Below are positions 23,899 to 32,927 of a stretch of 64,000 nucleotides of DNA, piece after piece. The notes beneath the pieces were generated by a model. That model saw only the letters and a program-made list of their open reading frames with translations, was not told the origin of the DNA and ran no database searches. Made by a program: the position numbers and the translations under genes. Every line of letters starts with the position of its first letter. Position 1 is the first letter of the stretch. Source of the DNA: Acidobacteriaceae bacterium (GTDB lineage Bacteria > Acidobacteriota > Terriglobia > Terriglobales > Acidobacteriaceae); the NCBI GenBank assembly GCA_003134995.1, contig PLDC01000004.1, forward strand, positions 8,589-72,588, given 5' to 3'.

Positions 23899-24280
23899 AC
23901 GACTAATCTCCGCAATAGAAACTTTTTCTCGTGGCCAAACTATGAGGTCCGTAAATTAAAAGAAAAACTTAACTTACTATCCACCCGAAGCCCGGCGCGC
24001 TGACGCAGAGCATTACTTATTTACGAAAACGGAACAGGCAGGCGCGCTTCGGGCGAATCCTGAGGCCCGTGCGAGAATGCTCACGCCTCGAAGGAATGGC
24101 CTGTTACAAAACCCGAATCGCATGAGCCGCCGAGCCTGCGAAGGAAAATGAGGCAACATGACGCTGTGCCAGCTCGAAGAAAAGCCGCTCGAGCTACACG
24201 TGACTTTCGGTGCAAGAAATGTGCAGGAAAGCCTTCCCTTATTGGGGGAACTTGGCGAACAATAGAGTAGATCCAGCCCT
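23899..24280. other. Divergent intergenic region
   Basis: About 380 bp between the thioredoxin-like gene and tgpA, which point away from each other. AT-rich DNA near 23940-23980 is a likely promoter area. The only coding hint is a 35-codon frame at 24158-24265. Confidence 0.4.
24158..24265 (+). CDS. Possible 35-residue small ORF upstream of tgpA
   Basis: ATG at 24158, preceded by ATGAGGCAAC, opens MTLCQLEEKPLELHVTFGAR and ends LLGELGEQ, 15 bp before the tgpA start. A TGA lies in frame just upstream, so it is self-contained. It might be a leader peptide, a gene remnant or chance. Confidence 0.25.
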   Translation: MTLCQLEEKPLELHVTFGARNVQESLPLLGELGEQ

Positions 24281-26449
24281 ATGCCGCAATCTGACGCACA
24301 ATCCGGCGTGATTCCTGTTCCGCAGGCAATCCATAAATACTTTGAGCTTTCGCTGTATTTGCTTGTGCTGATGGGATTTGGCGCTTTAGCCAGCACGGGC
24401 GGACTGGGATTGCCGGCGATCCTGCTAACCGGCATAGCGCTGGCGCTGCGCGGATACTTGCTGGCGGAGCGGCGGCGGATTGTGATCTCGGAGCGTTGGA
24501 CCGCGCCGTTGACCATCGCTTATTTCGTTTTCTACGGCGTGGACTACTTTTTGCTTTCCCGAAGTTTTCTGACTGCGACCGTGCACTTGGTACTGTTCGC
24601 CGTGGTGGTGCGGTCGTTTTCGCTGCGTCGTGATCGCGACCACACGATGCTGGCAATTTTGGCGTTCCTGATGGTGCTGGCCTCGGCTGTGTTGACGGTG
24701 GATAGCGTCTTCCTGATTTTCTTTGCGGGATTCATGTTGACCGCGGTGGCAACATTCATCCTGATGGAAATGCAGAGGTCGGGGCGAGCCGCGCGCTTTC
24801 AGGCGCGACACTCGAGCGACGCGCATGAACACCGGCACCTGGCTTTCTCGCTGGCGCGAGTTACTCCGGTTTTAGTGGTCATGATATTGGCTGGCGCTAC
24901 GGCGGTATTTTTTCTTATGCCTCGCGTGTCGGCGGGCTATTTGGGCGGCTACTCGTTTGGCACGGATTTTTCTACCGGCTTCGGCGATCGCGTGCAGTTG
25001 GGGCGAATCGGGCAGATTCAACAGTCGAACTCGGTAGTGATGCACATTCAGATTGATGGCGACCCGCATGGCCGGTACGCGCTGCATTGGCGCGGCGTGG
25101 CATTGACAAACTTTAATGGCAGGGAGTGGTCGAGCGCGCCTGAACAATCCCGGTTGCTGCAGGATGGGTATGGGGGGTTCCCGGTCGCGCCTCAAGCGGC
25201 TCCCGGAAAATCGACTCATTTGATTCATTACCGCGTGTTGATGGAGCCGATTGGAACGAACGTTTTTTTTCTCGCTCCGTGGGCGAGGCGCGTGAGCGGG
25301 GCCTACCGTTCGGTGAACACTGATGCAGGTGGAGCGTTGTTCGATCTTGATGGCGAGCGTGCCGTGAGTTTATATGAGGCGGATTCTGATATCTCGACGC
25401 CTTCGCCCGAGCAGCTTCGCGCGGCGGGAGATTATCTTCCGCGATTTGCTCCAATTTATCTGCAAGTGCCTCTTGCGCTCGATCCGCGAATTCCGCAGCT
25501 GGCGGCGCAGGCTTCGGGCTCGGCTTCCAACAGCTACGATAAGGCGGTCGCGATCGAACAATATTTGAAGACGTATTACGGATACACGCTGCAATTGCCG
25601 AGTGCGCCGGTTGCCGATCCACTGGCGAACTTTCTTTTCGAGCGCAAGCAAGGGCACTGCGAGTACTTCGCTTCTTCGATGGCGGTAATGCTGCGGACGC
25701 TGCGCATTCCCTCGCGCGTGGTCAACGGTTTCACAAGCGATGAATTCAATGATGTCACGGGCAATTACGTGGTCCGCGCCAGGAATGCGCACGCCTGGGT
25801 GGAAGCGTATTTCCCAAACTATGGCTGGGTCACGTTCGATCCCACGCCCGGCGGCACGAACGGGTCGCCGGAAGGATGGGGCCGCGTGATGCTCTATCTG
25901 GACGCTGCGTCTTCGTTCTGGCGGGAGTGGGTGGTCAGCTATGACTCGTCGCACCAGTCGATTCTAGGGCGGACGGTGCTGAGCGGGACGCGAAGTTCAT
26001 TTGAGCGCGTGCGAATGTGGGCCCGTCTGCGGTACGCGCGGATGTTGAATTGGGCGCGAAGAAATCAGCGGGGTGCGGAGCAGGCTCCGGGAAGATGGTT
26101 CGGAGGCGTTGCGCTACTTATTCTTCTCTTGCTGGGGTTGGGCAATGCTGGGCGGATTGCACGGATGATTCGCACGAGGAGGCTGAGTGCGCATCCGGAG
26201 CGATCGCCGGATCAGGCTGCCGCGATGTGGTACGAGCGAATGGCGCGGTTTCTGGCTCGGCGCGGAACGCAAAAGTCCGCAAACCAGACGGCGCAGGAAT
26301 TTGTGCGGGTCATCCCGGATGAGCGGTTGCGAAAACGGGTTTCGCGGTTCACCGATGCATACGAATCGGCGCGGTTTGGAAATTCCGCAGACGACGCGGT
26401 GCAGTTGCCGGAGTTGTATGACGACGTGGAAGCGGCGGCGAAGAAGTAG
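24281..26449 (+). CDS. TgpA-type membrane transglutaminase-like protein
   Basis: A 722-residue protein. Residues 1-210 hold six to seven membrane helices (DUF3488/TgpA N-domain: LALRGYLLAERRRIVISERW, HTMLAILAFLMVLASAVL). A periplasmic transglutaminase core carries the triad Cys in GHCEYFASSMAVMLRTL (about 459), His in RNAHAWVEAYFPNYG (about 503) and Asp in TFDPTPGG (about 519). A membrane helix near 610 and a C-terminal DUF4129-like cytoplasmic domain follow. Relatives often lie with MoxR and DUF58 genes, which are absent here. Its substrate is unknown. Confidence 0.92.
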   Translation: MPQSDAQSGVIPVPQAIHKYFELSLYLLVLMGFGALASTGGLGLPAILLTGIALALRGYLLAERRRIVISERWTAPLTIAYFVFYGVDYFLLSRSFLTATVHLVLFAVVVRSFSLRRDRDHTMLAILAFLMVLASAVLTVDSVFLIFFAGFMLTAVATFILMEMQRSGRAARFQARHSSDAHEHRHLAFSLARVTPVLVVMILAGATAVFFLMPRVSAGYLGGYSFGTDFSTGFGDRVQLGRIGQIQQSNSVVMHIQIDGDPHGRYALHWRGVALTNFNGREWSSAPEQSRLLQDGYGGFPVAPQAAPGKSTHLIHYRVLMEPIGTNVFFLAPWARRVSGAYRSVNTDAGGALFDLDGERAVSLYEADSDISTPSPEQLRAAGDYLPRFAPIYLQVPLALDPRIPQLAAQASGSASNSYDKAVAIEQYLKTYYGYTLQLPSAPVADPLANFLFERKQGHCEYFASSMAVMLRTLRIPSRVVNGFTSDEFNDVTGNYVVRARNAHAWVEAYFPNYGWVTFDPTPGGTNGSPEGWGRVMLYLDAASSFWREWVVSYDSSHQSILGRTVLSGTRSSFERVRMWARLRYARMLNWARRNQRGAEQAPGRWFGGVALLILLLLGLGNAGRIARMIRTRRLSAHPERSPDQAAAMWYERMARFLARRGTQKSANQTAQEFVRVIPDERLRKRVSRFTDAYESARFGNSADDAVQLPELYDDVEAAAKK

Positions 26450-26487
26450 ATCTGGAGCACTCGTGGCACGGATGCGCTGTGCCGGCT

Positions 26488-26585
26488 GTCATCGCGAGCG
26501 AAGTAAGGGATCTTAGTGATTGCCTGCGACGTCACGACGGGTAGTGCATGCAAGAACCAAGATCCCTCGCGTTGCTCGGGATGAC
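26488..26585. repeat. 98-bp palindromic repeat element, copy 2
   Basis: Arms GTCATCGCGAGCGAAGTAAG and GGATCTTAG face CCAAGATCC and CTCGCGTTGCTCGGGATGAC. Identical in length to the copy at 10125-10222 with a different centre. It lies between converging genes (tgpA and the barrel protein). Confidence 0.85.
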
Positions 26586-26652
26586 AAGAGTGTCGGGATG
26601 ACACGCGTGTTCCGTTCCGGATCTGACCGCGCGATTTAAATGATCCCTATCG

Positions 26653-27318
26653 TTAGTGGAAATGCCAGACTACGCCGCCGCCTACGAAGTAATTGTGTTG
26701 GCGGCTCTTGCCTGTATCGGCCAATGGGAAATTCGGCTCACCCGACCAGAAGTCGCGTACCTCGCCGCGAATACTGAAGCGGCGCCAGACTTTCACATCC
26801 AGGCCGAATCCGCCCTGGAGTACGCCAGATGTCGAGGAAGTGCCAGGATTGGGACCGTAGTAATTAAGATTGCTGCTTTCGCTGAAGTGGGCGAAGCCGC
26901 CGCCGATGCTGACCCAGGGCGAGACTGCAGTCTCTGGGAAGAAATTCACGCGAACTGAGGGAGCAACGAAGATCTGCTTATAACTCTTCGGAACAACGTC
27001 GCCGCCGGAGTTAAGTTTCTCATCAAGATTGAATGCCGCGGGCACTTCGCCTGAAATGCCGAAGATGGGCGTCGCGAAAAGATGGCGCGCATAATCTACT
27101 TCGAAGGTGAGCCCGTTACCAGAGCGAACAAAAGGATTGATGGCTGGCGCATTCGGGCCCTGAATGCCCTGGTCGCTGATGAAGATGCGGCCAATCATAC
27201 CGGTCAGTTCGTTTTTCTCATCCTGGGCTAAGTGCATGTCATCCTGGGCCGACGCGCAGGCGCCGAGAATGGACATGGTCACTGCCATGACTGCGATAAC
27301 GGCATGTTTCCCAGACAT
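26653..27318 (-). CDS. Outer-membrane beta-barrel protein
   Basis: A 221-residue protein with a signal peptide (MSGKHAVIAVMAVTMSILGA, cut near ASAQ). The mature chain has alternating hydrophobic strands typical of small OmpA/OmpW-like barrels: LTFEVDYARHLFATPIFGIS, APSVRVNFFPETAVSPWVSI, FGLDVKVWRRFSIRGEVRDF and the terminal strand YFVGGGVVWHFH with an aromatic near the end for BAM recognition. Ligand unknown. Confidence 0.75.
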   Translation of the reverse strand: MSGKHAVIAVMAVTMSILGACASAQDDMHLAQDEKNELTGMIGRIFISDQGIQGPNAPAINPFVRSGNGLTFEVDYARHLFATPIFGISGEVPAAFNLDEKLNSGGDVVPKSYKQIFVAPSVRVNFFPETAVSPWVSIGGGFAHFSESSNLNYYGPNPGTSSTSGVLQGGFGLDVKVWRRFSIRGEVRDFWSGEPNFPLADTGKSRQHNYFVGGGVVWHFH

Positions 27319-27504
27319 TTCCCCTCCAGGATGCGGGACTCACATTTGTTTCGGTAACGCCTAGGGTAGCACGCAAGGATAAGGTTTTCTTCCACAGGTA
27401 CTATCTTTTGTGGTGCCGAGGGTCAAGCAGCGGTTCAGGTGCGCTGGTAGGGCGGGATCTGATCCGGGGAATGCGGCTTGAGAATGTTAGAATAGTGAGA
27501 TTAC

Positions 27505-29025
27505 ATGCCGTCGAAAACCCTCACAGTTCCCCGTTCCAGCGAAAAAGCGACTGACTCCGTCTCGGAAGACCGGACTCGAGAAACTCGTCCGCAGAGAGTG
27601 GGCTTCGTCAGCCTGGGGTGCCCTAAAAATCTGGTCGACAGCGAAGTGATGATGGGCATTCTGGCGCGCGCAGGGGCCGAACTCTCGCCTCGCGCCGAAG
27701 ACGCTGACGTGATCGTGGTGAATACCTGTTCGTTCATCGAGAGCGCACAGCAGGAATCGGTCAATTCGATTCTCGAAATGGCTGGGCACAAAACTTCAGG
27801 GCGGGCGAAGAAGTTGATCGTGGCTGGCTGCTTGGTGGAGCGCTATCGCGACGAAATCCGCAAGCGCATTCCTGAAGTGGACGCTGTGGTGGGAACGGGG
27901 GAATTGCAGAATATTTTGGTGGCGGCGGGCATTGCGGCTCCGCTGCAGGTTGCTGCGGCGAATCTGGATTCTCCGTTTGTGGTGTTGCCTTCGCGCGCCG
28001 AGGGCGATGCGCGGGCGGCGCAGGGACGATTCTCGCGCGGGCAATGGGATGGCGCGATTGCGGATCTTCCCAACTACTTGTACGACGATGAAACTCCGCG
28101 CGTGCTGGCTACGCCGAAGTCGACGGCCTACATCAAGATCGCTGAGGGCTGCGATCATCCTTGTACGTTTTGTATTATCCCGCAGTTGCGCGGGCAATTT
28201 CGTTCGCGGCGCTTTGAGTCGGTGATTGCGGAGGCTGAGCGGTTGGCACAAGTTGGCGTGCGCGAGATCACTCTGATCGGGCAAGACACAACTTGCTACG
28301 GCGAAGATTTCGGACTGAAGGATGGCCTGGCGCTGCTGATTGAGAAGCTGGCAAAGATCGAAGACTTGCGATGGGTTCGATTTTTGTATGCGTATCCCAA
28401 CAAGATTACGGGCAAGTTGCTGGAGACGATTGCATCGTCGGAGAAGATTTGTTCTTACATGGATGTGCCGCTGCAGCATGCGTCGGCGGCGGTGCTGAAG
28501 CGCATGAAGCGCGGCGGCGGAGCGGATGTTTTTCTGCGGTCGCTTGAGAGGATGCGGCGCACGATTCCTGGACTGACTTTGCGTACGTCGTTTATTGTCG
28601 GCTTTCCGGGCGAAAGCGAGAAGGAATTTGAAGAGCTGTGCGAATTTGTCCGCGAAGCTCAGTTTGACTGGATGGGAACTTTTTCCTATTCCGATCAGGA
28701 TGGGGCGGATGCATATGGATTGGACGGGAAAGTTTCGGTGCGCGAGATCGAGCGGCGGAGAAAGCATCTGATGGGAATTCAGCGGCAGATCAGCAAGAAG
28801 AAAAAGAAGGCGCTCGTCGGACAAGAGTTTGATCTGTTGCTCGAGGGAACGTCGGAAGAAACCGATCTGCTGATGGAGGGCCGCACTTCGATGCATGCAC
28901 CCGAGATCGACGGTAAAGTTTTTGTGAATGAGTTTCCGGAAGACACCGAGCCGCAGCCGGGCGAGTTTTACCGTTGCCAGATCACGGAAGCGCACGATTA
29001 CGATCTGGTGGTGAAGATTCTGTAG
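27505..29025 (+). CDS. rimO: Ribosomal protein S12 methylthiotransferase RimO
   Basis: A 506-residue radical-SAM enzyme that methylthiolates an Asp of ribosomal protein S12. The N-terminal cluster domain starts VGFVSLGCPKNLVDSEVMMG with further Cys in VNTCSFIESA and VAGCLVERY. The radical-SAM motif is CDHPCTFCIIP. MDVPLQHAS and TSFIVGFPGE are RimO-specific, and a TRAM domain closes the protein. It is longer than the usual 430-450 residues because of about 50 extra residues before the SAM motif. It starts a run of same-strand genes reaching gpsA. Confidence 0.95.
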   Translation: MPSKTLTVPRSSEKATDSVSEDRTRETRPQRVGFVSLGCPKNLVDSEVMMGILARAGAELSPRAEDADVIVVNTCSFIESAQQESVNSILEMAGHKTSGRAKKLIVAGCLVERYRDEIRKRIPEVDAVVGTGELQNILVAAGIAAPLQVAAANLDSPFVVLPSRAEGDARAAQGRFSRGQWDGAIADLPNYLYDDETPRVLATPKSTAYIKIAEGCDHPCTFCIIPQLRGQFRSRRFESVIAEAERLAQVGVREITLIGQDTTCYGEDFGLKDGLALLIEKLAKIEDLRWVRFLYAYPNKITGKLLETIASSEKICSYMDVPLQHASAAVLKRMKRGGGADVFLRSLERMRRTIPGLTLRTSFIVGFPGESEKEFEELCEFVREAQFDWMGTFSYSDQDGADAYGLDGKVSVREIERRRKHLMGIQRQISKKKKKALVGQEFDLLLEGTSEETDLLMEGRTSMHAPEIDGKVFVNEFPEDTEPQPGEFYRCQITEAHDYDLVVKIL

Positions 29026-29080
29026 CGGTTCGTTTTATATTCAAAAGTTTGGCCGGCAAGAACCTGGAACATTTCCCGCC

Positions 29081-29293
29081 ATGGCACGCAAGCGCACTCT
29101 GAAACTTCGCTGCCCGATCTGCAAGAAAACCGTGAAGAGCGGTGACCCGGAGTTCCCTTTCTGCAGCGACCGCTGCCGCACTATTGATCTAGGTAAATGG
29201 GCGAGCGGAGGTTATGTGATTCCGTCGCCGGTCACGGACGCGGATGAGCAGATTCGAGAGACTACGCCGGAAGACACGGACGAGGAATTGTGA
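29081..29293 (+). CDS. yacG: YacG-family DNA gyrase inhibitor
   Basis: A 70-residue zinc protein: CPICKKTV at residues 11-18 and FCSDRCRTIDLGKWASGGYV supply four Cys ligands and the YacG signature. The acidic tail contacts GyrB in the studied E. coli homologue. The stop overlaps the pgpA start (GTGA), so the two are coupled. Confidence 0.88.
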   Translation: MARKRTLKLRCPICKKTVKSGDPEFPFCSDRCRTIDLGKWASGGYVIPSPVTDADEQIRETTPEDTDEEL

Positions 29294-29778
29294 AGACGCT
29301 CGAGCGAACTCCGTCGTGGGCAACGATCGTCGCCACGTTTTTCGGAATCGGGCGATTGCGGCCCGGGCCCGGCAGCTGGGCATCGGCGGTAACGGTGTTG
29401 TTGTGGGCGGCGCTGGCGTATGTTCTCGCGACTTCGCTCCGGACGCCGTTGGCAATCGCGTTGGCGCTGGTGGTCACGCTGATCGGCATCCCCGCTGCCA
29501 CTCGGGTTGCGCGAGGTTCGGAAATAAAAGATCCGCAGTTCGTGGTGATCGATGAGGTTGCGGGTCAACTGGTCGCTCTGATTGCCGTGCCGCTTACTTG
29601 GAAATCTTTTCTGGCGGGCTTTATACTTTTTAGAGCCTTCGATATCGTAAAGCCGCCTCCGGTGCGACAATTGGAGGCGCTTCCAGAAGGTAGCGGGATT
29701 GTGCTGGACGACGTCGCCGCGGGTCTTTGCGCGCTGGGAGGTATGCACCTCTTATTGCACTTTAATGTTCTAAGATAG
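29290..29778 (+). CDS. pgpA: Phosphatidylglycerophosphatase A
   Basis: A 162-residue membrane enzyme making phosphatidylglycerol. It begins at a GTG overlapping the yacG stop. FFGIGRLRPGPGSWASAVTV is the family's first block and VIDEVAGQLVALIAVP the catalytic acidic motif; FRAFDIVKPPPVRQLEALPE and GIVLDDVAAGLCA complete the set. About four membrane helices. plsY and gpsA, also phospholipid genes, lie 3-4 kb downstream on the same strand. Confidence 0.92.
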   Translation: MKTLERTPSWATIVATFFGIGRLRPGPGSWASAVTVLLWAALAYVLATSLRTPLAIALALVVTLIGIPAATRVARGSEIKDPQFVVIDEVAGQLVALIAVPLTWKSFLAGFILFRAFDIVKPPPVRQLEALPEGSGIVLDDVAAGLCALGGMHLLLHFNVLR

Positions 29779-29822
29779 GGTCTTCTGAGATAGGCCTTCA
29801 AAAGTAGTGTGAGTATTTCCTC

Positions 29823-30881
29823 ATGGGATTTTCCGATCGTATCCTCGGTAAGAAAAGCACGAATGGCGGACCGCACATCGAGTCTGTGTCGCCGGTGTTG
29901 GCGTTGGCAGGCGGCGAAGTGCGCATTGCGGGTTCGGGATTGCGGCCGCCGCAGTATCAGCGCCCGCGCGTGCAGTTCGGCGACGTAGAGGGCGGCGTCG
30001 TCATCAGCTCGGATGCCTTTCTCGTCGCTCGTGTTCCTGAGGGAGCGACTTCGGGCCCCGTGGTTGTGGCCGCCGAGGGGCATATCAGCAATGCGCACAC
30101 GGTCAAGGTCGCGGTGCCTATTGCCGAGAGTTTGCATCCTGTTACGAACCCGGCGCTCGATGCGCAAGGCAATATCTACGCGACTTTTTCAGGATCGCGC
30201 GGGCAGAAAGTTCCGGTTGCGATCTTCAAGATCGATACCAATTATGTTGTGAAGCCGTTCGTCATGGAGATGATGAACGCGACCGCGATCGCTTTCGACC
30301 GGCAGGGACAGATGTACGTTTCTTCCCGCCACGACGGCGCTGTATATCGCGTGGCGCAGAACGGAAGCATGACTACGTACGCCGAGGGCATGGGCGTGGC
30401 CACGGGCATGGCTTTTGACCGGAATCAGAATCTCTACGTGGGCGACCGTAGCGGCACGATTTTTAAAATTGGCCGCGACCAGCAGATGTTTGTGTTCGCC
30501 ACGCTGGAGCCGAGCGTTTCGGCATACCATCTGGCCTTCGGTCCGCAGGGAGATTTATTTGTGACCGGGCCGACCACCTCGAGTTTTGACTGCGTGCACA
30601 GAATCGATCCGCAGGGGACGGTACACACATTCTTCCGCGGCCTGGGACGCCCGCAGGGCTTGGCTTTCGACTCGCTGGGCAATCTGTATGTGGCGGCATC
30701 GCTCTCTGGCCGGCGCGGCATTGTGAAGATCACGCCGGAAGGCAAAGCTAGCCTGGAAGTTGCAGGCCATGGCCTGGTTGGACTAGCTTTTGCGCCGGGA
30801 CGAAGCGTGATTCTTGCCACTACGGACGCGGTGCATCATCTTTCGTGGAATAATGCCGGGCTGCCGCTGCTGCCGGAATAG
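29823..30881 (+). CDS. IPT/TIG plus NHL-repeat protein
   Basis: A 352-residue protein. Residues 20-100 form an IPT/TIG immunoglobulin-like domain (IESVSPVLALAGGEVRIAGS, VVISSDAFLVARVPEGA). Then come NHL/SMP-30-like propeller blades: NPALDAQGNIYATFSG, ATAIAFDRQGQMYVSSRHDG, ATGMAFDRNQNLYVGDRSG and PQGLAFDSLGNLYVAASLSG. No signal peptide is visible, so it may be cytoplasmic. Blades suggest a binding or scaffold protein; the ligand is unknown. Confidence 0.75.
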   Translation: MGFSDRILGKKSTNGGPHIESVSPVLALAGGEVRIAGSGLRPPQYQRPRVQFGDVEGGVVISSDAFLVARVPEGATSGPVVVAAEGHISNAHTVKVAVPIAESLHPVTNPALDAQGNIYATFSGSRGQKVPVAIFKIDTNYVVKPFVMEMMNATAIAFDRQGQMYVSSRHDGAVYRVAQNGSMTTYAEGMGVATGMAFDRNQNLYVGDRSGTIFKIGRDQQMFVFATLEPSVSAYHLAFGPQGDLFVTGPTTSSFDCVHRIDPQGTVHTFFRGLGRPQGLAFDSLGNLYVAASLSGRRGIVKITPEGKASLEVAGHGLVGLAFAPGRSVILATTDAVHHLSWNNAGLPLLPE

Positions 30882-30888
30882 CTGAAGC

Positions 30889-30963
30889 CAGTTCTCGGTT
30901 CTCAGTTCTCAGAAAAAACCTAACCTTTAAGGCTGAGAACTGAGTACCGAGAACTGAGAACTG
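30889..30963. repeat. Heptamer-built intergenic hairpin (TTCTCAG units)
   Basis: The left arm at 30889-30912 is built of TTCTCGG and TTCTCAG heptamers. The right arm at 30933-30963 is its reverse complement with one mismatch over 24 bp and one more unit. A 20-bp loop separates them. It lies between the NHL-protein gene and cinA. Confidence 0.85.
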
Positions 30964-30987
30964 CCTTTATCATTTACACTTCTAGCC

Positions 30988-32232
30988 GTGGACGCTGAGA
31001 TCATTGCGGTTGGCTCCGAGTTGCTGACGCCCTTCCGTACAGATACGAATTCCCTCTATCTCACCGAGCAGATCAATCAACTAGGCGTGGAGGTGGTTTA
31101 CAAGTGCGTGGTCGGCGACGATCTCAAGCGACTCGTCGCGGCCGCTCAGCATGCGCTGTTTCGCTCGGAGATCGTGATTTTCAGCGGCGGCCTCGGTCCC
31201 ACCGAAGACGACCTTACCCGTGAAGCCGTTGCCGAAGCTCTGGGTCTTCCGTTGCATCGGGATGAAGAAATTCTGGCCGGGATTGAGCGGCGATTCGCCG
31301 CGCGCGGCTGGAAAATGTCTGCGAACAATGCCAAGCAGGCTGATGTGCTCGAGGGCGCGGTGGTGCTTCCTAATCCGAATGGCACTGCGCCGGGACAGTG
31401 GCTGAGCGGCAAGTTCGATGGACGCGAGCGCATTGTCATCCTGCTGCCCGGGCCTCCGCACGAGTTGAAGGGTTTGTTCGAGGCGGAATGCCGCGAGCGG
31501 CTGCGCGCGAAGTTGCCACCGGCATTTTTGGCGACTCGCGTATTAAAGGTAGCGATGCTCGGCGAATCTCATGTAGATGCCCGAGTGGCTCCCATCTACA
31601 AGCGCTTTGCCGATGTGCAGACCACTATTCTGGCGGGAGCGGGAGAGATCCAACTGCATTTCAAATCACGCGCCGAGACCATGGAGGCCGCGCAGGCGCG
31701 CGTGGACGAAGCGGCCGACGCGGTCGAGGAAGAACTCGACGATACGGTGTACTCGCGGAATGGCGAGTCGCTCGAGCAAATCGTTGGCTACTGGCTGCAG
31801 ATGCGTAACGCCACGCTGGCCGTCGCGGAATCATGCACGGGCGGTCTGCTTGGCGAACGCATTACTTCGATCGGCGGCAGTTCGCGTTATTTTGCCGGCG
31901 GCGCGATCGTCTATGCGGATGCGGTCAAGACTGAACTTGCGGGAGTGCCCGCCGACATGATCGAACGTCACGGCGCGGTGAGCCGCGAAGTGGCGGCGGC
32001 GCTGGCAGAGGGCATCCGCTACCGCTGCGAGGCTACACTCGGCATCGGAATCACGGGTGTTGCCGGGCCAAGCGGAGGAACGCCGGAGAAGCCTGTGGGA
32101 TTGGTATTTCACGCCTTAGCCAGCGCTGGTGGGACGGAAGTGATTGAGCGGAACTTCCCCGGCGACCGCAAACGCATTCGCTGGTTCGCAACGACATTGG
32201 CGCTCGATATGGTGCGCAAGAAGTTGATGTGA
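30988..32232 (+). CDS. cinA: CinA family protein (NMN amidohydrolase / competence-damage)
   Basis: A 414-residue two-domain protein. The N-terminal MoCF-like domain (COG1058) starts at a GTG: DAEIIAVGSELLTPFRTDTN, FSGGLGPTEDDLTREAVAEA and LPGPPHELKGLF. The C-terminal amidohydrolase domain begins about residue 265: TLAVAESCTGGLLGERITSI, SSRYFAGGAIVYADAVKTEL and GIGITGVAGPSGGTPEKPVG. The family recycles NMN and hydrolyses ADP-ribose. It lies in a same-strand run with thpR and plsY. Confidence 0.92.
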   Translation: MDAEIIAVGSELLTPFRTDTNSLYLTEQINQLGVEVVYKCVVGDDLKRLVAAAQHALFRSEIVIFSGGLGPTEDDLTREAVAEALGLPLHRDEEILAGIERRFAARGWKMSANNAKQADVLEGAVVLPNPNGTAPGQWLSGKFDGRERIVILLPGPPHELKGLFEAECRERLRAKLPPAFLATRVLKVAMLGESHVDARVAPIYKRFADVQTTILAGAGEIQLHFKSRAETMEAAQARVDEAADAVEEELDDTVYSRNGESLEQIVGYWLQMRNATLAVAESCTGGLLGERITSIGGSSRYFAGGAIVYADAVKTELAGVPADMIERHGAVSREVAAALAEGIRYRCEATLGIGITGVAGPSGGTPEKPVGLVFHALASAGGTEVIERNFPGDRKRIRWFATTLALDMVRKKLM

Positions 32233-32236
32233 AGAG

Positions 32237-32327
32237 AAGCTCTTAGCTCTTGGCTCTTGGCTCTTGGCTCTTAGCTTGGAGTTCCGCCGCTCAACGATTC
32301 AAGCTAAAGGCTAAGAGCTAAGAGCTT
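32237..32327. repeat. Heptamer-built intergenic hairpin (GGCTCTT units)
   Basis: The left arm has five AGCTCTT/GGCTCTT heptamers in tandem and ends TTAGCTT; the right arm AAGCTAAAGGCTAAGAGCTA continues AGAGCTT and is its reverse complement with fewer units. It lies between cinA and thpR. Confidence 0.85.
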
Positions 32328-32330
32328 CCT

Positions 32331-32915
32331 ATGCGCCTTTTCGTTGCCCTCGACATCGACGATGTTATCCGCAGTCGAATCGCCCGCTTTCTCGACGGCG
32401 TGCGCGAATTTGCTCCGGATGCCCGTTGGGCGCGCTCCGAATCGCTGCACGTGACTTTGAAATTCATCGGTGAAAAGCCCGGGGAAGACGTCGACAAGAT
32501 CAGGCATGCTCTGGAAACGATTGCTGCTGAAAGTTTCGCAATGAACTTCCGCGGTTACGGATTCTTTCCAACCGCGCGATCACCGAGGGTGTTCTGGATC
32601 GGTATTGAGGGAGGGTTAGCGCTTCCTGCTCTGGCTTCGATAGTGGATGACAGGCTGGCATCGCTCGACATTCCGAAAGAGGAGTATGCTTTTACACCGC
32701 ACCTTACGCTGGCGCGAGGCGGCAGTTCGGGATCGCCACGCTCGCAGAAAGCGGATCGCCCGAACCGCAAGTTTCAGCACCTGCAAGAAAAACTGTCGGC
32801 TTTTCCCCCGCCGGAGTTTGGTACCATGACCGTCCGCGAGTTTTTTCTTTATCAGAGCCAGCTTTCTGCCGGCGGCTCAAAATACACGAAGCTTGCGGAA
32901 TTTGCTCTGCGTTAG
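32331..32915 (+). CDS. thpR: RNA 2',3'-cyclic phosphodiesterase
   Basis: A 194-residue 2H phosphoesterase (LigT/ThpR). MRLFVALDIDD opens the fold; the two HxT motifs are SLHVTLKFIGE near residue 43 and FTPHLTLARGG near 124. It opens cyclic phosphate ends of RNA. The segment GSPRSQKADRPNRKFQHLQE is basic. Only 12 bp separate it from plsY. Confidence 0.92.
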   Translation: MRLFVALDIDDVIRSRIARFLDGVREFAPDARWARSESLHVTLKFIGEKPGEDVDKIRHALETIAAESFAMNFRGYGFFPTARSPRVFWIGIEGGLALPALASIVDDRLASLDIPKEEYAFTPHLTLARGGSSGSPRSQKADRPNRKFQHLQEKLSAFPPPEFGTMTVREFFLYQSQLSAGGSKYTKLAEFALR

Positions 32916-32927
32916 CCCAGCACGCAC

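Noticed and set aside
27796-28995. A 399-codon open frame on the minus strand
   Set aside because: Antisense to rimO; composition is Arg/His/Gln-rich and motif-free.
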